Source of the DNA: Heterotrichella gracilis
Taxonomy: Eukaryota; Sar; Xanthophyceae; Tribonematales; Xanthonemataceae
Direction of reading: 5' to 3'
Length of the DNA: 64,000 nt
Assembly (NCBI GenBank): GCA_032358255.1
Contig: JAULBX010019300.1
Coordinates: 18,947 to 82,946, forward strand
Numbering within the stretch: the stretch's first letter is position 1; the number at the start of each line of letters is the position of its first letter. The notes under the pieces are model-generated. The model saw only the letters and a list, made by a program, of their open reading frames with translations, did no database searches and was not told where the DNA came from. This document shows positions 1-9,824 of the stretch, in pieces. The position numbers and the translations under genes are program-made.

Positions 1-125
1 GATACCCGCATTCCCCAGGCCCCCCACGATGACAGCCAGTAGGCATGCACCACTGAAGCCTACATACCAAATACCAAATACTAAATATCCGCATTCCCCA
101 GCCCGCCCACAATGACAGCCAGGGT
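1..125. repeat. Imperfect direct duplication at the left edge
   Basis: Bases 1-40 and about 90-125 are two copies of one segment sharing CCGCATTCCCCAG and ATGACAGCCAG. They are separated by a short A/T-richer spacer with ACCAAATACC-like units. The left copy is cut by the window edge, so the period (about 87 bp) and copy number are minimum estimates. The segment could hold a (-) strand coding piece ending LAVIVGGLGNA, but I cannot tie it to a family. Confidence 0.6.
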
Positions 126-481
126 GCAGGCCTCCAAGTCCAGCCAACGGAACAGCACGGTGCTGCTGCATGCAGGTGCGCAGCACCTCATCCAACAGTG
201 CGTGCGACCCCCGTCCCCCTCAGCATGACGGGCCACCCATGCACCCCTCCTTGTGCCAGGCAATGGAGCTGATGCCTGAGTGCATGCACACACCAGCAAG
301 GCCAACGGCTGATGCATGCCATAAGTTCCCCCCATCACAGCATGTGCCCGCCCACTACTCCTTGTCCACTTAAACCCAGCTGCTAGACGGATGCATATAA
401 ACACAATGCGACCGACGCCTCACGCATGCCATTGGATACACCATAGCATCCGACGGCGCATGCCTTCCCCAGCCCCCTCAC
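1..481. other. Left-edge stretch without an assignable exon
   Basis: This holds the edge duplication and a (-) strand open stretch (81-404) with no recognisable domain. The missing 3' exons of the FRA10AC1 homologue should lie here or beyond position 1. The expected family segment, a basic FGFRWR-like motif followed by a Cys-containing GKGQF-type motif, is not visible. Confidence 0.4.
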
Positions 482-1169
482 CTTGACATGTCCGCAATGC
501 AGTACTCCTTGTACAGGCGTGCGTAGTAGCGCCTGGCCAGCGCCACCTCCCACCTGTCGCCACCCGTGTCGTCAGTCTCCTCACGGATGAACCTGGGGCA
601 AGGGGGGGGGGGCGGGGTCAAATACATAAAACATATAGATAAATAAATTCAATGTTTACGCAGCCTGTCGTCCGTCTCCTTGCGAATGAACCTGGGGCAA
701 AGGGGGTGGGGGTGGGGGTTTCACAGGGGAGGAAACCCTTGACAAGGGTACGGAAGCACTGCCAGAGGGGGTCCAGCAGCATGCCATGGTCCATGCGAGC
801 TGTCACCTTAAGCCGTAACTTGGCAAACCCTGAAACCAAGTTTACAACCCCCAACCTGTACGTCTCCCGCAGCACATCGCGATGCACATGGCCACCTAAA
901 AGCCTACTTTCCAAAGCCTGACACCCTGACCCGCCAACCCCAAAACCCGAATCTGCCCACCCCCACCTGTAGGTATCCCGCAGCACGTCATGGTCTGTGC
1001 GGGTGGCCACCTGGTGGGTCTCAGGCAGCTTGCCCCCGTAGTATGTGATGTAGTCATGCATCAGCTGCTTGTGGCGGTCATAGGCAGACAAGCCCATGAG
1101 GTGCAAGCGCTGCTGGGCATGGCGGGCGCGGGCGTCTGCGCCCGCTTGGATGGCGCCAAACCCCGCCAT
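482..1169 (-). CDS. FRA10AC1: FRA10AC1 family protein (3'-incomplete)
   Basis: Two exons are readable on the minus strand: 1169-967 and 592-482. They join in phase (AG|G) to give DTYRFIREETDD. Exon 1 carries LSAYDRHKQLMHDYITYYGG and TDHDVLRDTYR. Exon 2 carries RRYYARLYKEYCIADMS. These are the two most conserved blocks of the FRA10AC1 family, nuclear proteins linked to the spliceosome in plants and animals. The start at 1169 is the best-placed ATG, but animal homologues have about 80 more N-terminal residues and the frame stays open upstream, so a 5' exon is possible. The donor after 482 (GTGAGG) implies further exons to the left that I cannot identify. The intron contains degenerate copies of both flanking exon edges. 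Confidence 0.8.
655..900 (-). repeat. Intronic copies of FRA10AC1 exon edges
   Basis: Within the 593-966 intron, 663-705 repeats the exon 2 acceptor and start, encoding FIRKETDD against FIREETDD. Bases 856-900 repeat the exon 1 end and donor, encoding DVLRETYR against DVLRDTYR. Bases 745-808 are a more decayed copy of the same exon 1 end. All three exon-1-type units stay in one open frame. Confidence 0.7.
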
Positions 1170-4100
1170 AGGGTTTGGGTGCGGGCGGTGGAGGTGAATG
1201 CCGGGGGAATGGGGTGGGAATGGGGGTGTGCCTGTTGAAATAGAGGGTGTGGTGGGTGTGGTGGCTGGGTCCCTTGGAGTGGGGCATTTGGTGGCAGAGA
1301 CGCGGGGAGGCGGGTGGGTGGTATGCGTAGCGGGGCTGGCGAATGCGGCTAAGCCCTGGCTTGCAATAGGTGGGGGTGCAATAATGCTTTTACTGTGTCT
1401 TGGTTGTGCAAGGCATGGGAGGCAACCACAAATGAGGTGAGGGGACGCGTGCACGCTTGGGGCGTTGCGCCTGGAGAGAGCAGCGCCTCCAAGTGGGACA
1501 GTGCCTGTGCACCGCTGGTGACTGTTCCGGAGGCGTGGTGCTGACGTTCCCAACTGTGGTATGATGGTGCAAAGCCAACTTTTTCCATGCAAAATTTCAC
1601 GTACCTGGGGTGCAGTGGTGGCTTGTAGGCACGTGTTGGCCCTCCTTTCGCGCCCTGGCCAGAACTCAGTCTTCCAGGTCCAAATACCTAGGGTGCGTTG
1701 AAACCACTTAAAGGCACAAAACTGTAATACAATAAGCCCCTAGACAAGTGAGCAACCAGCACCAGCTTGTCACTGCAAGAGGAGACAGGACTTACGGCGC
1801 AAGGTCTGGGGAGAGGCGAGGGGTATGCAGGAATTTAGTCAGTGGGTCACTTGTCGCGACCTGAACTGTGTCGCCAAGAACCACCACCTCTTCCTCGTAC
1901 AGATTTCCTGTAAACAGTAGTCCCCACGTATGGCGTTGGCGTGCTCGGTACACATCTGTCCAATGGTTTCCACAATGCATGCATATGCAACGCATGCATG
2001 TGGCAACAGGTCGTTTAAAACCTCCCTACCCGTGCCAACCAAGTCTTTCTCAGTGAAGTACTTTGCAATTAATGTGGATTTGCAGTCCAACCAGGTTCGC
2101 TTGTATTTCTCCAGCAACTGTTGCTCGTTTACGGTGCCCATACTTTGACATGCATGCATGCAGTGCACACCAAAAGAAAGGTAAGGGCGTTGATGTGGTC
2201 GGTGAAATGGGAGTTGATAGCCTAGTAATGGTAAATTCTAATAGCTGTTGCCCATTAAGTGATAGAAATAGCACTCGTGGTCCGACTCCCTCACAATGCA
2301 GCGAGTTTTCCCGCCCACATAAAACTCCGAAACCTGCTGGCACCAGTTAAGTTGACGCGGCTTGCCCTGTCACTGTCAACTTCACTATTGATGTCACCAA
2401 TGCCATTCTACCGTAGCAGGTTGAAACCAGTGAGGCCTTGCCTTTGAGAGATTTATGTGCCAGTGTGCTTAATCCCAACCTTGAGAAGTACATAGACCAC
2501 TTACGCGTGACCTTGCAACAAAACACGTTGCTTTGGCCTTCAGTTACCACAATATTATGTTTCGGAAGTTCTTGGCTGGTATTGGTGGTGTTGTGTTGTG
2601 GGCGGTCTTTGGAGATGCGCATGCACATGCAGGTCAAAGAACGTTGCTACAGGTTGGTGTCCCACCACAGGCACATACCTGCCACCACTGTATCCCTGCA
2701 CTTGTCCCTACCCCTGCACCTAACATTCGTGCACCTGCACCTGACACCTATACCAAGCCACACCCGGTGAATTGTCCAGTGCACACCTCGCCGTCTCCAC
2801 ACTGAACCTCAACCCCAACTGCATATAGGAGGAGTCTTGCAAAGACGACTTTGTGAAGGGATTGGCTGTGGGCATCGTATCAGGTATGCCAGTGTTCAGC
2901 AGCAGTGCATGCTATGCTGTGACAGTGGCTGTGGTTTTCCGTTGCCTGGGTGACTGATCTCAGCTCTGCCGGTATGCCAGGGTTTATAGGAGGAGTCGTG
3001 ATGGCTGGGGTGGGGCTTGCGTTCTGGTCCTGTTACTTCAGCAACCACTTCAATCCAGCACAGCACAGAGGCGAGCTGCACTGCCTGCGACCACCCAACA
3101 ACCCCTTGTCAGACGCGACGACTAGCAGCAGGCAAAACTCGCTAGGCAGCTTCTATTAGACGTGAAGGGTTGCAACTGCAGTGACAGCGGGCTGGTTGTT
3201 GGACAGATTGACACAATGAGTGGCCAAAGGCACTGACAACATATCTTGCCCACGCAAGGTTGTTGAGCCAGCTTGGCAAGGCAGGCAACACCAGCTGAAG
3301 AGCAAGCCATTGCCCTGGAGAAACGTCCATCCTATAGACAACTTGGGTTTGATTGGTCATCACTGGTGGGTAGCCTACCATTGCCACGGGTAGGCTATTA
3401 GTAGTCGGATACCAACAACCGGGAAGCCACTTGTGCCTTACCAAGCTGCCAGCAGTCTGAATTCAGTTGTGCTGCATTGACAACGCCTTCTGGCTGGTTT
3501 GGGTGCCCTGGAGCATCCCAGTGGCCCCTTAACTCTGCCGCTGTGCGTTCCCTTTCTTTTGAAGAAAATGCTTTCTTTCTTTAGGTGATTTAAACTCCTA
3601 GTGCTGCACTTGGAAAATGAGCAGGTGGCTGGGCTGCATGTGAGCGTGACGCACTGAAAGACGGGGCATCTATCCAACGGTGCAACGGTTGCACCTCAGG
3701 TTGCAAATCAGACTGACTCTAGTCTGAGTTGGCCTCTGTGCGTCCCCTTTCCAAAAAATCATTCTAGGTGAGCCTGGCTTCTTCTCTGAGGTGACTCAGT
3801 GACTGAGTGGACACTTCTGGCAGAGAATAAATTTACAAAGAGTAACTCTCAGCAACTTGATTCAATCAATGCAGTTTGCTGATAGGCTGCCTTACAGCAG
3901 ACCTGGTGCCGTTTGCACAAGGGGCGTACAGTATGCTCCCATCAGAATGTTGTATGACAATCACCACAGTGGAAAACTTTGAGGGCTTGGCAACTCGTAC
4001 ACCACTGAATAGTTCAACCAGTGAGTACGGTGTTCAACGAAAAGGGCTTGAATTGGCCAGTGGACAACAGCAGGTGCTATCGGTACCAGCAAGAATCATA

Positions 4101-4860
4101 CGTGTACATGCAAACCAACCTAACCCACTATGAACTGGAATGAAAGTCCCTGGCTACACTGCATCAACAAAGCGCCACTGCGCCGAAGCATCTGTACAAC
4201 TGCGCAGCAAGCCACTTGCACAGCGTGCACCTTGTATTGGGTTAATAAGCAACTCGTATAGCCTTACCGAAACAAATACCCTTGTTTGGTCTGTGGCAGC
4301 TCCCTGCCTGTAGCAGATATGCACGCACTAGTGGTTGGTTGAGTGAATCAGATCCCCGGTACCCTATGTGTGGTAGTTCAATTGCTAGACAACAAAGACC
4401 CTGGAAAAAAGAACTACACAGAGATAAGTAGCTTCAACGTTGAAAGAGAGTTATGAACCCCCGTCCGAAATCCAACACAAAGTTTATTGAGTTGGACCAG
4501 CAATTAAAAAAAGGGGGCTGCCAGCAGTGGCATCTAGCTGGGCAAGGCGCCCACAGTCAATGATAAATCAAAACACTGCAATCTGGCAGGGAAACTGCCT
4601 GGCTCCCACTGCGCACACAGGAAGTAGTTCCAACAGGTGATAGCCCCCTTCAACAACCTACGTGTCGTTGGAGCTAAGCTCAGAATACAGCCTCCCAAGC
4701 AAGGTGGGTGAGTACTCGCACAGGAGAGAGTCCTTCTTTGCTGCCTGCAACAGGGTATAAAATACCTGTTACCATCAATGCAGTCTTGGAGGCGCGTGTG
4801 GAATGGACTTCTAGGCACGTGCTCTTCGGGGCCACAGTCAACAGCAACTCCTGCTGCCGC
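1170..4860. other. Gene-poor stretch with repeats and unassigned open pieces
   Basis: I find no gene I can name. The 5' region of FRA10AC1 occupies the left part and the 3' untranslated region of the bZIP gene the right part. Short protein-like pieces occur on both strands. On (-), 1839-2168 contains KYKRTWLDCKSTLIAKYF. On (+), 2438-2560 contains NPNLEKYIDHLRVTLQQ, and 2950-3159 contains a hydrophobic segment FIGGVVMAGVGLAFW. No splice model unites them. They may be remnants of a gene or mobile element. Two copies of a dispersed CTGTGCGT-type repeat lie at 3489-3583 and 3731-3760. Confidence 0.4.
3489..3760 (+). repeat. Two copies of a dispersed pyrimidine-tailed repeat
   Basis: Bases 3489-3583 share a block with 27411-27500: TGCCCTGG, then CAGTGGCCCC, TAACT, then CTGTGCGTTCCCTT followed by CTTT-type repeats. 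A shorter copy of the core, CTGTGCGTCCCCTTTCC, is at 3735-3752. Further copies lie near 42330 and 59490, all in the same orientation. Confidence 0.6.
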
Positions 4861-7423
4861 TCAGTACAGGAAGGAGTTGGGAAAGTGGGCGTCTCTTGGG
4901 CCATCCATGTGGGCTTGCATGCGGCTGGCAAGCTGCATGTCGTTCCGGCTGGCCTGGAAAACAATTAACCAGGGTTCACACGCGGCGCACTGACGGCAGG
5001 TAGGCTGTGCAGGCAACAAACAACCGATGCCAAACTGCCGCCCGGGCCCAGCAGTGCCATATGTACGACAAATACCTTGGGGTACTGAGATAACTAGTGC
5101 CACACAGATACCAATAGCACACCATTTCAGCCAAAGGCGTTGAGTATACAGCCACTAGACCCACCTGGAGCAGCTCTTGGCCAAAGCCCATGATGTTCTC
5201 ACTCAGCTCACGGCTGCTGTGTCCTGACATGCCGCTGAGGCCGTTGGCAGAGTGGTGGTTGTTGTGCCCAGACAGCATCTGCTGGTAGCTGGCAGAGTCC
5301 ATGCCGCTGGGCTGCCCAGAGTTGCCTGCAAAGATAAGGGGAGCAGTTGTTAGTTCCAGTTCAAGAGCACAAGGGTGATGCGGAAACCCTTTGTCAACAG
5401 GCGGCAACACTGTGTGGCGTGTTGACAGCAAGAATGCACAGCAGCCTCCACCGCTCTAGACCCCTTGGTACTGCGGCACACACCTTTCATTGCGCCACTG
5501 CTCTGGGAGTGCCCCCCCCTGCCCTGCAGCATCTCAGCTGCGGTCAGGCCGGACATCCCCTGCTCCATGCCGTTCTTGGTGTTCTGTCCCTGCAAGGAAG
5601 CAAGGCACATGCGTTAGTCACAGCCAACCCATGTGGATGTGAAGCTCCAGTTCTAGTTGCAGGTACTAAAACTGGGCTCAGCTAACATGTGACGAATATA
5701 ACAGATGGTAATTCGGATATGGACAGCCTCCCATTTCGCTGCGTTACATAACCGTACCTCCAGAACGCCGCGCAGGGTGTTATTCTCGCTATTGAGCCGC
5801 ACGTTCTCAGAGTTGAAGAGGCTCAGCCGTTCCCGGAGCGTGGCCAGCTGAGAGAAGAGCAGGTTCTTCTGGTTCTCAAGTGTGGACACGTACGCCACCA
5901 GCCTCTGGTTTTGCTGGGTCAACAGCTGGAGCTGCACGCACAGGAGGAAAGAATCACTTTTGGGCTGCAAAAGCTGAAGTTTGCTAGACTCTGGCTACTA
6001 TGAGTGGGCACCAATGCAGGCGGGTTGCAAGCTGCGAGCCACGGCAGACAACAAAGCAGGCAGGTTTGTGACTGGAGGGTGGTGGCTGCACGACTCACCC
6101 GACCAGAGCAGTCGTCCATCAGCTCCTGGCGCTTCTGGCGGACACGCCTGGCAGATTCGCGGTTGGCAATCCGCCTGCGGTGGACAGCGCAACAGCGGTC
6201 AGTACCTAGCAACAGCTCTGAGTGCACAGCAACAGGCAGAGTGCATGGTCCTGTCACACAGCAGGTCAAGTCGATAGCCAGCAGGTTGCTAGGTACCTCT
6301 TGATGCGCCTCCTCTCGTCCTCAGTTAGGCGGGGGTCGTTGGGGTCCCCGTTGTAGGCTATGGGCCTCCCAACCTTCTTCTTGCCTTTGTCCTTGCCCCC
6401 CATCTGAGGTGGCGCAGACCTGGCCTGGTTGGGCGAGCCCAGCCCCCCAGCTCCCCGCTTCCTGCTGCTGAGCCCACTCTCCTCCATGCTGTACACGTCG
6501 TCATCGTTGTCCTCCTCGTCGCTCTCAGAGTCGCTGCCCTCGTCCAGTATATCCTCCTCCTCCTCCTTGTAGGTCTGCTGCCTGCTGGCCCTCGAGTGCT
6601 GCTGCATGTTGTTGCCAGCAATGTTGGTGGTGATGGTGCGCGTGTCTGGCTGGTTGTTGATGAAGCTCCTGAAGCTGGCGGTGGGGAGCCCACTGGCGGG
6701 GTCTTTGTAGCACACTGTGCGGAGCACGCGCTCGTTGTTGGACTGCTGCTGGGCCTGGTTGGGTTGGCCGTGGAGGAAGGGGTCTATGCCCTCAAACTGG
6801 AAGTTGGCTTCGCTGGACAGCAGGCTGGATGTTTGGTACGCGTTTGCCAGTGCCTGGCGGGTTTCTTCTGCAGGCACACACAGGTTCCAGTTAGGAGGGG
6901 ACGCCCGAGCGTCTTCGAAGTGGTTCGACCACCAGCGTCGTGCACTTCGACGAGGAAGACGAGGCAAGCAGATGACATCCAACAAAGATTGGTTTGAGGT
7001 ACGAACCTGGAAAAGACGCGAAGTTGCTGTTCTGCAGGTTATAGAGATCTGCGCTCCTGCCCAAACCCTGCAGCAAGGTTTTGTCTTGTTAACCCCGGGT
7101 TGCCCTTCCTGTCGGTGGCACAATCAATGCCACGCATGGCACACACCCAGGTTGACACAAACTGTGCCTAGGGTTTGTGCGCACTGTGTGTGCACGCAGT
7201 ACCCAAACATCAGCAGGCAACAGTGCGCAAATTGGCCCCTAGCCCACCGCCCCTAGCCCAACGTAATCCAGGTCAGTGCCAGCCCGCAACATGGCACCCA
7301 TCGACCTGCGCAACGGAGGCATGCACGTACTTGCAGAGGCTTCTCGTCAAGGACTTCGGCCGCAGTGCGTATCCTCGGTGGAACTTGAGGTGCAGACACG
7401 CCGGAGTCAGTCAGTCCCGACAT
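4861..7423 (-). CDS. bZIP transcription factor (acidic N-terminal region)
   Basis: Eight coding exons on (-): 7423-7331, 7067-7007, 6867-6297, 6174-6099, 5931-5758, 5589-5484, 5325-5165 and 4953-4861. All junctions are in phase and give 444 residues. Residues 242-258 hold the basic region RRIANRESARRVRQKRQ with the invariant Asn and the Arg nine positions on. Residues 268-325 form a long leucine-zipper coiled coil on a single exon. The 571-bp exon encodes an acidic stretch (EEEEDILDEGSDSESDEED) and a basic KDKGKKKVGRP segment, likely activation and nuclear-localisation parts. The C-terminus is rich in Gly, Ser, His and Met. The start at 7423 lies 38 nt inside an exon with a good acceptor at 7460. 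A non-coding 5' exon probably ends at 7879 (donor GTAAGC). It is a DNA-binding nuclear regulator; target and subgroup cannot be read from sequence. Confidence 0.9.
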
Positions 7424-7878
7424 ACGGACACAGGCGGTCCTAAGAGGTCCTGGCGTCACCCTGCAGGCGATGCCGACGTGAGCACAGGCAAGGTTGCAAG
7501 TGACGCAACACCACCACGATGTGTAGTAACGCGGGCACAGGTACAATTGGTCAGCTAAAAGGAGCGAGTGTAACACATGGTCGCTGCTTTTTGGGCGGGT
7601 TTTAGGCAACGACAATGCGGGAGGACGGTGCAGCGAAGCTGCGCGTGCAGGTAGTCCGCATATGCAGCCACGTTGATGGACATCCAAGCTACGCGCAAAG
7701 GACACAAAACACCCAGAGTTCCGGAGAGTCACAGCAGCATATATGCGGGCCACGAGGCAGGTTGATTGGCAGGGGATCAGCAACCACTGCAGATATGTAC
7801 AGTGGAGCACATATCTGGCCGCTGGGTGCCCCACAGAGGTTTCCTGGGCGGGACGAAGGGTTCTCGCGGGTGGCTTAC

Positions 7879-8000
7879 CGTCTCAGACGAGGAAGAGGAG
7901 AACAATTTGAACGGCTCGCCTCGGGCACTTTGCAAGTAGACGTTGACTGGTTTGCTGGGGTGCTGGGTGCTGGTTGTTGGGTGCCCCACAAGGTGCCTGC
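7879..8000 (-). other. Probable 5' UTR exon of the bZIP gene
   Basis: On (-) the sequence up to 7879 ends in TCTGAGACG|GTAAGC, a strong donor. The acceptor CGCCTGCAG ends at 7461, before the exon with the start codon. The upstream limit is a guess. The joined exons are not open in the phase of the start codon, so I treat this as untranslated. Confidence 0.4.
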
Positions 8001-9030
8001 TGGTGACGTCTACTGGGTGTTGCCTCGCACAGTCTGCAGGGGACTACAAAGGGTAGCGTACACTTGGTTTCGCTGTAAGGTTGTGTGACACAGGAGCAAG
8101 GGAAAACCATGCGTCCGTTTGGGGCAGGTTGTCTGCTTTCAAAAACCAAAAACGACGATAAATATGTTGTCGACACCTGACGGCATGCCTACGTCGGCAA
8201 ACAATGCTGATAAGGATTAGCGCGGCAGTACTATCATCATGACTAACTTGTCAAATTCTTAAGGCCACTGGTACTGATCGTGCGTACCAAATCTGATTAG
8301 CAACTGATCGGACGCCCATATTGGGACCAAGTTTTGCCCAAAATGGTCCATAAGGTGCTGGCGTAGGCCGGAAATGGCCCTGGATGACGCAATGCTGCGT
8401 AAAAGGATTAGCGCAATAGTAGGTTTTGACAAGGCGTCATTCTAATCACCCGCTTGCGTACACGACAGCTGTTTTTTGCTCCGACAACCAGAGCTTGCAC
8501 AGATAGGGCTACCTTGCACACGTCAGGCCAGTCACCGTGGCACAGGTGAGCCAGGGACAAGCACATCCGGCGCCCACTTGCTGTAACTACGTGCACCCAC
8601 AACAGTGCTGCAACATGTGCCATGTGTGGGGACAAAAGTTGGATGTTTGACTAGTTCTATCTGGATATCACCGCCCCCAAGGCTATTAGAAAAGGAAGAG
8701 CTGAAGAATTGAGCTCGAGCTGCTGTCCCCTGTGAAGAGCTTTTGCATAGGTATCCGATACAAGTGACTTTGCATGGCACTGTGCCACAACCCTAGTTCC
8801 CAAGAAACCCTAACTGTCTATTCAGCTGGCTAAGCCTAAGCGGGCCGCTTGCCTAGAAGTTCTATGGGATCGTCTTACCATACACGTAGACACGCTTGAG
8901 GGTTGGTTTTCGTGCCGGACCACGTTACTTCTCGTTGTCATCAGCACTGCAACCTTTTCCGGTTGTAACAGGCTGGCCGTACGTGCACAGTTCCCTTCAA
9001 ACATCACCCCACACCGCAAATAGCTGCACT
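8001..9030. other. Intergenic region between divergent genes
   Basis: About 1 kb separates the bZIP 5' end (-) from the small cysteine-rich gene (+). No coding exon is supported. A 12-base direct repeat AAGGATTAGCGC occurs at 8212-8223 and 8403-8414. Promoters for both genes presumably lie here. Confidence 0.4.
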
Positions 9031-9746
9031 ATGTGCTACAAGGCTACGTGTGCCACTTGTCACAAACCAACATGGAAAGGCTGTGGGAAGCATATCGACA
9101 CTGTACGTACCCGCACCCTTATCTTCTGGCCAACCTGTTGCTCATATGCATGCATATCCAGAGCAGAGTGTGTGTGTGTGAAAGAAGCATGGCACTGGCC
9201 TTGCCACGGTTGCTGTCATGTATTCCAAGCGTTGCTGCCCAAGCAGCATATGCATGCACGGTGGTTGCACCAATAAAGCTGCATGTGCACAGGCACCCAT
9301 GCCCGCTGCGCAGCTGTCTACTTTTCTAGTCCAGTGCGACGCCCATGCATGTGGCTCGTGCCCTATTCATCTGATAGGGTGGGGGGGCGTTTGCAGCATA
9401 CTGCCGAATTGCATCCCTGTCCTGCACTTACTGCAGCCACAGTGCAACTGCCCCTCATCCCCAGCCATGCCCAGCTCCCACACAGGCGCACCTCACGTGA
9501 AGAGGAACAACTGCCTTTTCTGTCCAGCGTCACCTGTCAACGTAATGCATAGGCGGCCAGGCCAGGTTGCACATGCCGCCTTGCACCTTGCCTATTATTG
9601 CCAAGGGTACGCGTCTCAGCTGTTGCCACCTGTCTGCGCAGGCCCTGGCGGATGTCCCGGTGGAGCAGCGCTGCACCTGCAAAGCCCCCACACAGGAGAA
9701 GCATGATGCGGAGGGAGGGGGCGGGACGGGATGCAGCATCTTGTGA
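9031..9746 (+). CDS. Small cysteine-rich protein, CxxC type, with CaaX-like C-terminus
   Basis: Two exons, 9031-9102 and 9642-9746, join in phase 0 across a GTACGT...CGCAG intron and give 58 residues. The N-terminal half reads CATCHKPTWKGCGKHIDT and exon 2 begins ALADVPVEQRCTCK. The order CxxCxKPTWxGCGxH, about nine residues, then VPxxxRCxCK is a pattern I know from a widespread small uncharacterised protein of plants, algae, fungi and bacteria. The Cys/His arrangement suggests a metal site. Its function is unknown. The C-terminus is Gly-rich and ends CSIL, which fits a CaaX prenylation box. A TGTAA signal lies 74 nt past the stop. The small size and conserved exon junction make this a likely real gene. 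Confidence 0.85.
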
Positions 9747-9819
9747 GGGGTGGGAGCCCTTGTAGGGTCATCTTTACAGGTGGGGATGCCAATCCTGCTC
9801 CAAAGCGTAGCCTAAGCTT

Positions 9820-9824
9820 TGTAA
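9820..9824 (+). terminator. Putative TGTAA polyadenylation signal
   Basis: TGTAA is the usual chlorophyte polyadenylation signal. It lies 74 nt after the stop codon of the small cysteine-rich gene, a normal 3' UTR length. The motif is short and could occur by chance. Confidence 0.4.

Noticed and set aside
618-1592. 324-codon continuous (-) frame
   Set aside because: It runs through the FRA10AC1 intron. The splice donor at 967/966 and family alignment show that only 967-1169 is coding in that frame.
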